In this document: positions 22,782 to 36,556 of the stretch, piece after piece
Layout: the number at the start of each line of letters is the position of its first letter
Numbering within the stretch: the first letter of the stretch is position 1
Made by a program: the position numbers and the translations under genes
The notes under the pieces: generated by a model
The model's input: the letters and a program-made list of their open reading frames with translations, nothing else
Databases searched by the model: none
Told to the model about the DNA's origin: nothing
From: Bryum argenteum
Taxonomy: Eukaryota > Streptophyta > Bryopsida > Bryales > Bryaceae
Direction of reading: 5' to 3'
Assembly: GCA_037043015.1 (NCBI GenBank)
Contig: CM073322.1
Location: forward strand, 5,839,601 to 5,903,600
DNA: 64,000 nt

Positions 22782-25700
22782 ATGGATAATTCTTGGCGGA
22801 ATTCGTTGGCGCACGACTCGCGGACAAAGATAGTGAAAAGAATGTAAGTCTGAAGATTTTGTTCTTTACTCTCATATAGAGCTTGGTAACCACGAGGCCT
22901 AAGTTCATTATGCCACTCACGTGTTTCACAAGCATACCGTCAGGTTTCACGGCTCTCCTGAACTGTGTTACTGATGGTGGATGCTTTAGCGGTATTTTAA
23001 TTTATTTGGGGTTAAAAAAGCTATACAAAGAAATGGCATTATGACCTCGTCGGAAGAACAAGTTCATGATCAGAGTGGTCATGCATGCCTTAGTGTGGCA
23101 TAGTTTACGTAAGTAATATCGCAGTTAGAATAGCTTCGGCAGCAGTATCTAGTTGGGAGCCAGAAAGTATTTCAGTGGTCGGCAGTGGTGCGATTTCTGT
23201 ATGGTCGTGCTTGGGATGAAGCGTGAGTGCACAGCTTAAGTTGCTATTGCTTCACTGGGTTACCTTGCTCCGTTCTAAATGTAGGGGGGATGCTAGGAGG
23301 GACGGACATGCGTGTAATTACATGATGGTTCCTGTCGAATTAGTGAATGGCGGAGTGGGGTATGGGTTGGGCTGTATGTGTATGTGAAATTATTGTCGGT
23401 GTGCTGCAGCATGGACACGTTGCAGCGCCACATGCCAGTTGCTGGGCAGGACGGCGTGGATGAGCTTCTGAAGATCGCATGGCGATTCGAAGAGAAAATC
23501 TTTCAGGCTGCAACTGATCAAGTAAGTCTTTTGCTTCGCACACAACCCAATTCCTGCGTATGACAACGACGAGTGCAGCAACTTTCCGAAGAATCAAAGC
23601 TCATAGTTTGAATTGGAAATCTATGTTTTGCATCTGATCCTTGTTGAGATTCAGTGAGCTTAGTTTTGGGACGCAGTTGACACCGGAAATGTGACATGTC
23701 TTTACAGCAAGATTATCTTCGAAAGATCTCGCTTAAGATGCTGTCATTGGAGAACAAAGCTAATCCTCTCCAAAACAGACATCCGCCTGGATCTCAAGTT
23801 CCAGCGCCGGGAGCTCAAGTTGCACCGCCAGGTTGATTATTCTTACCTGGACTTACATGTAACGATATGAGGGACATGGCAGATGTGTGTCAATGCTTTA
23901 ATGTCGAATAACTTGAATCTTCATTCATCGATTCGAGTTAAAGAGAAAAGTAGGTGTCTCTTTCATTGTACTGTGGACATTGCAGTGGCCTTATTAGCTG
24001 TTGATATTTTCGGTTCTTCAGCTGCTGCTATGGCGATGCGAAACCCTACTCAAGCCATGGGAAACGGAGTTCTGTCGAGCCAGGCTCAACAGCAGCTTCA
24101 GCAACAGCAGCTCCAGCATCGTCAGCAACAACAATTATTGGCTCAGTCTCTGCAGGCTACTGGAACTGGTGGCATTCAAACCCCAGCGACTGGGTTGGGC
24201 ACTAATTTGTCGTCAATCGCTGGTGTGCCTCAAAACCTAGGAGCCATGTCTGGTCAGGTCATGAATCCAGCCATGAACCCAGCAATGATGAACAACCGCT
24301 TACAGCAGATGCAGCAGCAGCAGCGCCAACAACAGCAAGCAGTGCAGCAACAGCAGCAGCAGCAACAACAGCAGGTAATTACGTTGCGGATCTCTCTCTC
24401 TTGCTGAAGGTTCCATTCTGGCATATATTTGGTCGTTTAGCAAGTGAGGTACTTATTTGTTATATAACAGATTTCGTCAAACGTTGATTATATTAGCTGA
24501 TGCGCATGACTTACTCGTAGCCACTTTCTGTAACATGTGGTTCTATGATGGTTGACTGAAGCAGAATAGTCAACAACAGCAGCAGCAATTATACCAGCAC
24601 CAACAGAGGTTGCAGTTACAACAGCAACAAGCAATGTTGAAGCAGAAACTGCAGCAGCAACAGCAGCAGCAACAGCAACAATCACTTCTCCAACATCAAC
24701 AGCAACAGTCTTTGCAACAACAGCAGGTGGGAACGCACAATATCATGACTCACCTTACTACCTTCGGATTGCAGTTGATCAGGATGTTACACTCACTTTG
24801 TGAGACCGTCTGGAGAACCTTTGCTTAACAGGATGAAGCAGATTTTACGGTGTCTAGTTGTATCCGACTGTCGATTAATTATCTGTGCTTATTCGTGTCG
24901 GAATTTCTTCTTGGACCAGGTTGCTGCGTTGCAACAACAGCAACCTGTCAACCAGCTTATGGGCCAAAGCAACGGCATGGGCCAAAGCAACGGCATGAGC
25001 CAAAGCAACGGAATGAGCCAAAGCAACGGAATGAGTCAAAGCAATGGAATGAGCCAAAGCAATGTCATGGGTCAAAGCAATGTCATGGGTCAAAGCAATG
25101 TTATGGGCCAAAGCAACGGAATGGGCCAAAGTAATGTTATGGGCCAAAGTAATGTCATGGGCCAAAATAACGGAATGGGCCAGAGTAACGGGATGGGCCA
25201 AAGCAACGCAATGGGGCAAAGCAATTCGATGGGGCAGAGCAACGGTATGGGACAGAGCAATGCAGCACTACAGCAGCAGCAGCTCCTGCAGCAGCAGCAG
25301 CAAGCCAAACAACAGCAGCAGCAAGTGAGTGATGTTGTACAGTGATGCTTGGGTTGCGAAGGGTAGTGGAGAACTTTGGTTGTGGAGAACTTCAGCATTA
25401 TACTAAATCTAATGTTCCAATTTTGTCCTGTTCCTTCTTCAGCAACAACAACAGCAGCAGCAACAACAGCAACAGAATCAACAGCAGCAGCAGCAGCAGC
25501 CTACAGCTACACCTACCCAATCGCAACAATCGCAGCAATCCCAGCCTATTGTGCAGCAGCCTGGTCAACCTGCTCAGCAGCAGTCTGTCTCGAACCAGCA
25601 ATCCCAGCAGCAGCGTATTGGACAGCCAGGTAATGTTATAACTTTGTGAACTTGTTGTAGGCTACTTCAAGTACCAGGATTTTTGAAAGTATTGGTGGCT

Positions 25701-27504
25701 TTTGTGATTGAACAGATAATCTCATTTTTTTAACAAGACTCATATAATTTTTGTTCGATAAAATGTAAAGTAATAGAGTTTCCACGTCGTACTATGCACA
25801 CTTTTTTCCTATGTCTTTCAGAATTTGGAAAACATTCGTACTTGATCTCGAAGGGAAATTTAATCAACCATGTAATTGGACGTAAAGCAGTTATATGAAG
25901 CATTAGGTGTCTAGCTTAACCAGGAAAGTGGTGATGCTACCATGTTTCTTGAACATAGTTTTGCTTGTTTATATCAACTTCTACTGAGAGTTGCGTTACA
26001 CTTCAGCAATAAATGCAGGAGGTCTGATGCAGCAACAGCAACAGAACCAGCAGCAGCAGCAAAATATACTTCTTCAGGCTCAACAACAGCGGCCCATGCC
26101 TGAGCCCTCAACAGGTACTTCTCCATCTCTGTTGTTAGGTGTCAATATATGTGGAATGTAGTTATGTAAATATGTAGATTCTCCTGTTTATGTTCTTATG
26201 TATAATTACGCTGACTAGCATTTGGTTATGTTACTACAGCTTCTGTAGAGTCATCAGCTCATTCTGGACCTACCGGAGCCCCAGCAGGCAATGTGGACCA
26301 ACGCGAACTCGTGTGGACCAAGGTGCGTATTGGTTGATCGAATTTGTACGGGGCTTTGCATTCTTCAATTGGACGTTGCAATTGCGCTATGTATTCATTA
26401 CTTGGTGGTAATGTTTTTGTAGCTTCAACTCTTGAAAGACAAGTACTTGCAAGACATGAACGAGCTGTATGGAATGCTTTCAACCCGCAGTACTCAGGTA
26501 TGCTCATTATAATCATATTTGATTGGTGCTATTAAAGTGGTATTCTTTGAATTGGAAGGGTGAAATAAAAAGGCCAATACCGCCTTTAGAGAGTGGAGGA
26601 AGTTTGCTGGCATGTTCATATCAATGTCCTTTGTTGACATGATCTTTTTTGGAAATAGCTAATGCAGTTCCGCTTCATGATGAGATTTAGGTCAAATTCA
26701 TGGTTTGGTTATACGAAACTAGTCTGTAAATGGTTATCAATCTTCTTATTTTCACGTTTCTTAAGATTTCTATTGATTTTTTTTAGTTATCTTTGTTGCA
26801 GCCTATGCCTGCAGAGCAATTGCAGAAATTGAAACACTACAAGGATGTTCTGCAGCGAATGATTCCATACTTGCGTGTCCCCAAGGATAGAGTACCAAAA
26901 GAGTTTAATCAAGATAAAGTGGATGCTTTTGAGAAGCAGATTGTGAACATCATGGAGACTTTCAAAAAAAGGCGGCAGCCACATGCAGCTCCTGGAGGCC
27001 CTCCTGCCCCTGGAGGACATCCTGCACCTGGACAGCCTCCTCCAGCACCACAGGCCCCTGCGCAGCCAGCACAGCCAGCACCTGTCCAACAACCTGACCA
27101 AGTCAATATGGCTAACGGTTTAGGACAAGCACCACAGCAACTACCAGCTCAAATGGTATGTATAAATCTGGGCATGTTGTTGGATCACTTTTTTCAGCTT
27201 AATCCCCTTCGTATGCATCTGGAGAATGCTTAGACAAGTCCATAAGCAGGTGTTTAATCGAACTTTTGCAAAGAAGTGTCTGAAGTCCTATGCTCTCGAC
27301 TCACTTTAAATCCGCCTGGCAATCTTCGTGTGCTTGTCTGATTTTTATTCCGGTTCTATTTGTCAGGCGCAGAATGGCCAATTACTTCAACAAGTTCCGA
27401 ATAATAACCAGGCAGCGCAGCAGCAGAACCAGCAGCAATTACAACAGCAGCAGAACCAGCAGCAGTTACAGCAGCAGCAGAATCAGCAGCAGCTACAGCA
27501 GCAG

Positions 27505-27538
<34 letters not shown>

Positions 27539-30500
27539 TTCAGCAGCAGCAGCAGCATAACCAACAACAGCAGCAACAGCAGCTGCTCTCGCAGATGCAA
27601 CGAGAAAAACAGCTGAATGGGGGAGTCTCACAAGCTGCAGGAAGCATGTTGCAGACCACTAATAACGCGTTGACACCACTACAGCACAACACAGGAAATG
27701 TGCAGCAGACGCTTCCAGGAGCCACAATGCAATCAAATGTGGTGCCCACCTCACAAGCCTTAGGAGCTGCAATGCCCACTAGCAGCACAGGGTCAATGGG
27801 TCAAAATGGAATTCCTACTCTGCAACCGAATTCTGTAAGAAATTTTCTCCATTGTGGTTTTCGTTTCACTCTCACACATACTGCTGATTCCGGTTGAGTC
27901 TGGTAGTTACAAAAATGAAATGAATTATTGCTCCTTTAATGAACTGATAATCTCCAAACCCTCTAGTTATTGGACCCAAACCTTGCAAAGAAGTACTGAT
28001 AATGAACTCTGTATCGCAGAATGTACCTGTCAATGCTCTACAGTCTAGTATGAATCTGCCACAGTCGAATGGACTCAGTTCGCAGACCGGGGTAAATACT
28101 TATCAACAAAGTCCAAGCAACTCATTGCAGCAGGGTAGTCTCGGGGTTCAGAATGGAAACAGTGTAACGTCGTTGCCAAACCAGAGTAACGCAATACAGC
28201 AGCAGATGCTGAAGCAACAACAAGAACAACAGCAGCAGCAGCTTTTGCAAGTCCAGCAGGCTCAACAACATCGGTTACTGCAGCAGCAGGTTGGTTTGTA
28301 TCCACTCATGTGGGCATCATCCTATTGATTGGTAGTTGCCTCGTCACAAGTGGTCTGTTTGAATTAGTTTCTGAAGAAAGTAAGGTTGCTTTTCGAAATG
28401 AACGATTTTCTCCTGACTAGAGCCAGTTGAGACTTATCATCTCTATCATGTGGAAACAATACAGGAGCAGCAGCGACAAATGCAGCAACGACAGCAGCTA
28501 TTGCAGCAACAGCAGATTCAGAAGAGTCAGCAAGCTCAGCTGCAACAGTATCACGCACAGCAGGTCTGTCTACATTGCAGCATATGACTTCTGCTCTTGT
28601 TGTTCAAATTTCAAACTTAAGACCCACAAATGCACCTCTTTAGTGACTGAGGTTGTAAGCTTGTGCCGTGTGTTTGTCTGCAGCAACAGCAATTGTTAGA
28701 CCCATATAATACAGACCTGAAGATGGATTCTACCCTGAAAGCTAAGCAAGCGGCCGTCAAGCAGGTGCTACGTCCAGACAATCATTATTGTGACTAATGT
28801 TTATACATATTATATTGGATATAATTATAGTTGAAAGAAAAGGAGCTAGTAGCTGGAACCAATATGGTCGTCCGATCTTGCACCTGAAGTCATCTCGTGG
28901 ATGTTGGCTTTGGCATGTGTGCCGCACCGTTTCTCAGCATACTGCAGTGATTTCACTTATAACTGTCACTTTACATATTAGTTGTATTTCGTTTACATTT
29001 TTGTACTTCCTAAAACTTTATGAGGCTATCATTTAGTCACTTCATCTCTCCCTCTTCCTTCGTGTTTAGTGTTCCTTGATAGTAGTCGAATTCTTTTTTA
29101 CTGGTCGCGGATACTGCAATTAGGTTGTCTAAATGAGGATAAATACCAATTAGGCTATATAAGCGAGGGTTTTACAATTCAAGGTCTAGGGTTTAGGGTT
29201 TAATAAAACAAGCAATACTATGTTCCAAGCAACACTATGTTACCAAGCAATACTATGTTCCAAGCAACACTATGTTACCAAGCAATACTATGTTCCAAGC
29301 AACACTATGTTACCAAGCAATACTATGTTACTAGCAATACTTTCAATTTTATTTGTAATAGTTAAGTGCATTGGATTAAGGTATGTGAACAAGACCATGG
29401 TTGCTTGTAAAGTTACTCCTTTTGAATTTTTTCATAAGTTGTACCTCACTACTTGTTAGATAGTGGTACTAACGTCCAAGGTATCATGTTGTGCAGGCAA
29501 TGCTGCAGCAGCATAATCTCAAGCAGCGACAGTTGTTTGAACAACAATTTCACCAACAGCAGCAACAGAAACTTGGATCCCCGCAGATGGTCTCTTCTCC
29601 CCAGCTAATGCAGGCCCCATCCCCACAGCTGTCGCAGCAGATGTCGCCTCAAACAGATCAAACCTTTACGGCCATGCAGAACCTACAGAAGGTAATCCTT
29701 TCACCTATGGTAACACACATAACGTCTCTGAAAGATTCCTTATTTGCACCAGTACTTGCACCAACTAGACTAGTCTTAAGCGGCATGGAGCCTCAGTCTA
29801 CATCAAAGCTTGGGTGGGTAATCTCTTTATTAGGTCAGGATGTTCACTCGAGGGAGGACGTACTTTGATCAATACCTCTTCTCTTAAAGGCCCAAATATG
29901 TATCGTTAGGTTACATTCTTATTCTAGATATAGTATTCTGGCCAAGTCCAGTTTGCTGTCCTTTCAAGGTGCAGCTACGCGAGTCTGATCAACAGGGAGT
30001 AGTGGGCAAAGTGATGCATTGTGATTGAAGATGTAGCTGACGGGGTTGTGTGCTTCATTGTTTTGTGGATACTCAGACGAGCACACCACCATTTCGAACA
30101 CCGTCCCCGTCAACGCTTCCGGCCACCCCTCCTACTCAAGACGAGCCAGAACACAAAGGCCCGACTCCTCCCACGAACTTCATTCCAACACCCAGTCCTA
30201 TGCAGACTTTGCAAGCGCAGTTGGGTGTAACATCAGCGCGGGCAATCAATACTCCAGGCATGCCGGTGTCGCCGCTCATGGAGGCTGGCTTCTCGCCAAG
30301 TCCTGCCCAGTTGGCTGGAGTAGCACATGATGCTGTTCAAGCCTTTTCCCCCGGGACACCACTTCTGGACAAGACCAATTCGACCGAAACTCCTCTTGAG
30401 AGATTAAAGAGAAAGGTCCGTCCTCATGGGATTGTTCGGTTCCTGTCTTTTTTCTCGAGAGTTTTCATGATATATAGCCGCTGCATCGAAATTTCTAAGG

Positions 30501-31970
30501 TTTTTACCATTTTACGTGCAGGTGGATTCAATGAACCCTGAATTATGCAGAGCAGCTGTGTATGATATGTTCGACATGGTCAGCTGTGCAGAGAAACTAG
30601 GAGCTTCTGCTCCTGGTACCGGCTCTCGCGCTGCAATTGGAGAAGATCTGCCGGCGAAGACCCGAGCATTGCTGCAAGCCCGAGCCAATTCACAGGAGAA
30701 CAATAACGTTGCAAAGAGGAGGCGGCGTGTGGAGTCGATACCTTTAACCATGATCTCTGCAGATGGGACCGTTACCAACACCCTGCACAGGCCTTACCAT
30801 AACCCAGTTGAATACTCCATGGTCTCACATATCAACAGCCCCCGAATTCCGGTACGATCTCTCACTTCCGATCTTTCACACAGTTTAGGGTTTTTCCTCT
30901 GTTTTCAATTCAGTGCTATTGTAGGCTTACCTGAAGTTCGTTCGCTCAGATCCCAACCAGTTTGGAGGAGGAGATCAGGGATATCAATAGACGTCTGATT
31001 GATACCACTGTCGAAGTCAGCCCTGAGGCCACAGAGGAGGTCGCGGCACGCGGCCAGAGTGGCATCGTGCTGTCTTGCTGTTACAAGGGCAATGCTACGA
31101 GCCCAAATCTGCTCTTTCTTCAAGAGAAAGAGTATTCTCTGGTACGACTCTAACAGGGTTCCAATCATTTAGGTCGATGTCAGCAGTGTGCTAACAATAG
31201 CCGTAGACAGTAATCTGTTTTTGGTAACTGATTTTGCATCTGTCTCAATCGATGCTATCGGTCTGCTACTTATCCCTTTCATAGCCACTTGTAGTATATT
31301 CCGTCGTCTCATCTTATCTTGGATGATGACATTCATCTCTTTGATTGTTAAGTTCTATCAAATGCTTGAAACACTTAGAGTAATTGTTCCTGTCTGCACT
31401 TACTTTTCTTATTTACGTAATCTTTCAACCAATAGGATTTTGTACGAATCTGCATATGTACCCATTTTCTACTTGCTCATCGACTCAATTCGTTGAATCT
31501 ACCGATTGCGTTGAATTCCTGAATTAATCTTTCAACTTGTGCGTATTGGCAGGTATCTAGAGCAGTTCTGTATTTGACTGTGCCACCTACCTACCCTGAA
31601 AGCGCTCCAGTTGTCTGGTTTGATGAATCAGCTCCTCAAGCCAAGTAAGCACCGACTTCAAAGTTCATCCCACATGAATGGTTTCAAGCCTATCGTATGA
31701 CAGTGTATGTCTGTTTGAATGTCTGATGTCTGTTTATGAGTACTGCGCTGATCAATTGCTCTGGTGTCTGGCAGTCACCATTGTTTCAAAGGAGCACGGG
31801 AAGAATTTGAAGGGAACGTCCGTCGCTTGCAAACACCCTTGTCTGTGAGCAACATCGCAACAACTTGGGACGAATGTGCTCGTAATTCTCTGAACGAGTA
31901 TGCCCACCAGCAAGGCGGTGGCAATTTCGCCACAACATTTGGTGTGTGGGAGTCAATCTTGACTATCTGA
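22782..31970 (+). CDS. MED15: Mediator complex tail subunit 15 (MED15), KIX domain, 1428 aa
   Basis: Twenty-one coding exons, all phases consistent: 22782-22843, 23410-23521, 23708-23831, 24022-24374, 24565-24726, 24920-25324, 25443-25629, 26007-26114, 26240-26322, 26423-26497, 26802-27155, 27367-27834, 28020-28289, 28465-28563, 28684-28764, 29497-29691, 30077-30415, 30522-30851, 30950-31141, 31553-31644, 31775-31970. Residues 1-85 are the KIX domain (MDNSWRNSL..., MDTLQRHMPVAGQDG..., QDYLRKISLKMLSLE). Then come long Gln-rich tracts, a helical middle part (LKDKYLQDMNELYGML, LQKLKHYKDVLQRMI) and a conserved plant C-terminus (TPLERLKRKV, APGTGSRAAIGEDLPAKT, LEEEIRDINRRLIDTTVEV, TTWDECARNSLNEYA, GGGNFATTFGVWES). 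Arabidopsis MED15 has the same order and similar length. In the nucleus the Mediator tail links activators to RNA polymerase II. A hexapeptide repeat in exon 6 is unusual. Confidence 0.95.
24959..25264 (+). repeat. 18-bp coding minisatellite in MED15 exon 6 (17 units of MGQSNG type)
   Basis: Seventeen in-frame hexapeptide units, M-(G/S)-Q-(S/N)-N-(G/V/A/S), total 102 residues. Bases differ among units mostly at codon third positions and at the sixth residue, as expected of an expanding repeat under coding constraint. Flanked by polyglutamine. Confidence 0.95.
29210..29340. repeat. Tandem ~36-bp repeat in a MED15 intron
   Basis: About 3.5 units of AGCAATACTATGTTCCAAGC plus AACACTATGTTACCA within the intron 28765-29496. 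A TTTAGGG-like GGTTTAGGGTTTA lies just before it. Confidence 0.9.
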
Positions 31971-34015
31971 TTCCCATGTATTTCCTCCTCGTAAGGCATT
32001 TGCTACGAGGATTCTCTCTCCAGGTATTTTTAGTATTGGAAAACCCTTTCTCCGTTTTGAGCTCCTGTGGGAGCGAATGAGAAAGCGATTGCAAGAATGT
32101 AGAACCTTCGTAAGGATGCTTTTGGTTTTAGTTTTGTGCTGCGAAGGTTGTGGTTGTGTAGTATATATTATTCAAGTGTAGATACTCTGTTGCAATGGTC
32201 ACCGCTTTCATTTCACACTAGCTGTACATAGTGAGTGTAAAAATAGTCCCGAAATCAAAAAACCATTTGTTCTCAGGAAATTTGTGTGCTTTCATTTTAT
32301 CACATTAATTTTACGCAGATTGTTCCTTGGCACGGTTATAAAGATATATTCCATACCAGTGTATTTTCAACCATATTTACATGCATGTTATCCAATCAGG
32401 AAGTTGCCTTTTCAACCATTCAATGTGAAATGATTCAAGGTGGTTTGCACACTTGTTTGTCACTTTGAACTTTAATAGCGCTGTGGATTGATTATAATAT
32501 ATTATCTTTCGTGTGGTGGCCCTTTTTAGTGTTATGAAAACCCCTTCAGTGAAATGAAGGTAACATGCTCAATAACAGCTCGAAGTCCAGATTGGCAAGC
32601 TCGTTGGAAGAGGGCCAAAAATTTAATTTCGGAATATGTGCAAAGTACTTTATGTAGGAGATTGGATGTAATGATGTAAGTGAACAAACCTTGAAACATT
32701 TAGAGTCTCTTCATCCTTGATGTGAGGTTGGCATGTTAGGCTGCTATTTGGCTATGCCACTAGTATGCTCATTAGGGTGTTGAAAGTCCACCCCAATCGC
32801 TAAATTGCAAACTACAACCAAGTAGCATTGATAGTCCACCAAAATCAAGTAGCATTGCAAACTACAACCAAGTAGCATTGTTAGTCCACCAAAATCAAGT
32901 AACATTGTTAGTCAACCAAATATTGGAAACTTGGTAGTTGCATGTATACACATAAAAACTAGATGCCAACATGGATTGCAATCACATTGGAGAATATTAC
33001 AATATCATAGAACACATATATTAGTGAAGTTAAAAGTTACAAATATTTTAGTCACTATCTACGAGTGTTCCCACCTTTACACTATTCAAGCTACACTCCA
33101 CCTTTCCTCCATTCAAGCAAAGCATGTCCAGAATAAACTTTTGGAGGTTTTCTTAATACTTGAGCCTATACTTGCTGAATGATCTGTTTCATTTCCTTTT
33201 TGTTTTAGTGGCTTGCATTGTAAACAATATAAGAACAACGTTCTCAATTAATCCACCTTTTCATAAATGTTAATAAGCAGAAAGGGATATACTGCGTATT
33301 GTGATCTAACAAGTCAATATGTTATGAGGAAATCTATCCAACTGCTAAAGTGGTAAAAAGCTCAATTTGGGTTGTGATTTCACAAACTATGAAACTTTGA
33401 CTAAACATATCTCAAGATTCCTATGAAATACCTAGTATAACTTTGTAAGCAGACTAATTGGAGAGTTTTAAACACAATACTATAGTTGAAATTTTCAAAA
33501 CATGCACATCAATTCCAAAAAGATCATTTGAAGATCATTTTGGTATTAATAAAAAAAAGTTGGTGAAAATCAATCGTAGAGTTCTAACAAAAAAAACTAG
33601 GGGAATATTCGTACAAAGAAATACTTCTATAAAATATTTTCGGATAGGGAAACAATCTTAAACTATTTGCAAAAAAACAAAAACAAGTCCTTTCCCGTGT
33701 CCTCCGTGAGAAAAACATTATATCCTATTGAGAATCCTCCAACTTCGTATTTTTCTTATGTACCTAGGTTTGGATTTTTTACATGTTTTTTTAAAATTTC
33801 AATCTAACCTCTTTGATGTCTGTGTATGGAGAACACATGTAAAGACTTGTACTTCTGTAAAACATTTTCGGATAGGGGAACAATCTCAAATTATTTGCAA
33901 TAAGAGAAAGGAACAATGTCCTTATTGTTGTTCTAAAAGGAGGAAAAAGAAGCTACCCGTTAGCTTCAATATGCTAAGATGCCAATCTTTTTTCATATTG
34001 ACTTCAATAAGTTCA
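31971..34015. other. MED15 3' region and gene-free spacer
   Basis: The 3' UTR probably runs to about 32250. Beyond that it is AT-rich with no supported gene. Near 32780-32930 a unit with AGTAGCATTG..AGTCCACC is repeated about four times. A ~70-bp block containing CATTTTCGGATAGGGGAACA is repeated at about 33620 and 33850. Confidence 0.6.
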
Positions 34016-34019
34016 CTAG

Positions 34020-35693
34020 CCCCTAAAAATCCAGGAAAACCAATTTGGTTTTTTGAGATTTCTGGCCGCTCCTTTTAAGGAGTTAAATTGATATTTTTGC
34101 CTAAGATTTGTATTGGGTGCTCCCCATACTGTAATGTGTATGTGGTAAAATTTGCTAAGCTAAATTTTAATTTTATAACCTTCATTGAGAAATTTTAGGT
34201 TTCAAGTCCAAAACGGGCAGTTTAATTTTTTTTTATTTGAAGTATTCTTTTTTGGAAATTTGGTCATTACCAAATTACTATTCAAATTCCAAAGTGTCCA
34301 AAGTCAAAAAGTTTACCAATTTTACAAGGGCAGCCTCCAAAACTTTCAAAAACAATCTTCACAATTTCTAGTATTTTTACAATTTTTTTCTTTCAAAAAT
34401 TGCCAAAATTTGAGATCTTAGATATTTTCCAAGATTTCTTTTTTCAAAATTCACATTCTCATAAATGCACCTACTCACCGTCCAAATTTTTCTCAAACTA
34501 AATATATCATATGTGGTGCTTGTTTTACTATATTGTTGTTTTTAGACCTTCTTTCATAAAATAATTTACATTAACCCCTAAACGTCCCTAGTGTCGAAAA
34601 GCGACATTTTGGATGTAGGGAAGAAACTTTGAAGAGTCATAACTTTGTTGTCCAAACTCCGTTTTTGACGAAATCACTTGAGCTAGGTCACAAATCAAGT
34701 CTAGTTTATGTGGTAAAATTTGCAGACTCATAAAATAAATTATGAATAAATGGCATGGATTTTAGTGAAGGCAACTTTTGTTTTTGGGTTTTCAAACATT
34801 TGGCATGTTTTACCATTGCAAGCCAATTATGTGAAATCTAAAATAGTGTTTCATGAATTTTTTTTCATAGGTTTGATATTTAGATGCATCCCAACAAATT
34901 TGTAGTTGGAAGTTTTTTGATCTAGATAACTTTGATATTGGCTTTGCAATGATGTTCCTACAATGAAAAAAGTGAAAAAATGGATGATTTTTGAAGAGCT
35001 AGATCTCCTTCATCCACCGTTAGATTTTGACTTTATTTTTTGGGATGGATTCCAATTATAGTCTATTTTTAGTGGTAGAAACCTTGACCCAATTGAGGAT
35101 ATATTGAAGAAAAGGCATGGATTTGAGTGCGAGGGGTCTAATTTTGGACTATTTTTCCTTTGTAAAATTTTGGCAGTTTTGGTCCACATGATCTACTACA
35201 AGTCTATTACAAGTTTGTAAGGTTGAGATATGAATAGCTTATCTTTATTTTCATCTACATCACTTTTTTTGAAAATGAGTTTTTGGCTAAAAATACCCCA
35301 AGTACGTTTAGGGGTTAAGGTCAAAAAGTGGAATTGGTCTCTAAAATTTTGCATGAGCATACCCAACTTGATTACCTACATGGAAAAAAATGAGGGAAAA
35401 ATGTTTGGAGTAACAATCATCAAGTTGCCCTTGGCACCATTTAGACAATGCCTCTCACGCAGCGGCAAAAAAAAGTGTTGGACAAACTTTGATTGTTATG
35501 ATCTCACAAATGACAAACATCCAACGGTTGAAATTTTGACGAGTCTTTGTATACAAGTTAGGTACAAGATCTTACGGTTCAAAGTCTAAAATCAGAAAAA
35601 AAAAAAGTTCCTTTATTTCCCCATTTCCCAACGAAGGTGAAAAATGGCAGTTTTTGGTTTTGGAGGTCGAGGAAACGCTTGGATTTTTAGGGG
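34020..35693. mobile_element. 930-bp TTAA family (F1), copy 2, target CTAG, carrying a nested element
   Basis: Termini CCCCTAAAAATCC and GGATTTTTAGGGG; flanking duplication CTAG at 34016-34019 and 35694-35697. Removing the nested 740-bp insert and its 4-bp duplication leaves 930 bp. Confidence 0.9.
34575..35314. mobile_element. 740-bp TTAA element nested in F1 copy 2
   Basis: Termini CCCCTAAACGT and its complement, with TTAA at 34571-34574 and 35315-35318. The other F1 copies show the unfilled site (CATTAAGGTCAAAAAG), so the 4-bp TTAA duplication is directly visible. No transposase frame. Confidence 0.92.
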
Positions 35694-35699
35694 CTAGTG

Positions 35700-36475
35700 A
35701 TGGGAATATAAAAATTAAAGAAATAAATTTATTTCCCTCTTTGCAAGTATTTTGCAATCCTTCCCCTATTTACAAAAGCCTTTCCTTACATGAAAATTCC
35801 CCAAAAAACAACGTGCTAAGTGACTAGTGTACTTCCATCTTCCCCAGTCAAAGAAAGCATGACCCACAAAGCTTGTTGCCGCCCTGACTCAAGATGGACA
35901 TGAGAAAGTCCACCTGCACTAAAAACTTCCAAAATGATTGGTAATTAAATAGAGGCAATAAAATAAATTAAAGGGTGCCTCGTTTGCATCATGATAGGGC
36001 TCTTTAATTTATCGTCTGCAAGGTCAACTATGAACATGAGTTTATTGCATCAACTAATCAATGGCACACGAGGCTCACTACCCCTTGATGAATTTTTGTG
36101 ATAATGTTGCATCTGCTCAATTTCTTTTGAAACAATCAATGTATTATTGATTGAGGACAATTATACATCTAGTCCATAGTACACTTGCCTGGAAATTCTT
36201 CAAGTTTTTATCATTTAAGGAAAAAAAGGTTATGTTTGGAGAGGGAGGGAGAGAATTGAGTCTAAGCTGCAAAGAATAAATCTCAAGAGCGAGGAGAAGG
36301 TGGAGGGCTAATCCACTCTAGAGTAAGCTCAACCCTTCTACAAGATGTAGTGATTCGCACCTAATAAGAATCAAATTTGTATAAGTAAATGAAAGAGTGT
36401 TGAGGATGAATATGGATGAGAGATGTAGTGTGAAGCCATGTTGCCTTGATGGTGTCCATGAATACCTCCAATATC
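35700..36475. other. Gene-free spacer
   Basis: No gene, RNA or clear repeat structure found in this stretch; ordinary AT-rich sequence. Confidence 0.5.
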
Positions 36476-36479
36476 TTAA

Positions 36480-36556
36480 CCCTCAAACGCCCATCCCCTC
36501 TGAAAATACACTAAAAAGCATGCCCGAGGGGCAATCCATGCTTGGGCATTTAAGGG
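36480..36556. mobile_element. 77-bp miniature TTAA element
   Basis: Starts CCCTCAAACGCCCA and ends TGGGCATTTAAGGG, with TTAA at 36476-36479 and 36557-36560. The termini match the 360-bp element at 48820, and the GCCCGAGGGGC block is shared with it. Essentially only two termini and a short centre. Confidence 0.8.

Noticed and set aside
29180-29205. Interstitial telomere repeat (TTTAGGG-like)
   Set aside because: Only about two imperfect units; too short to mean more than chance.
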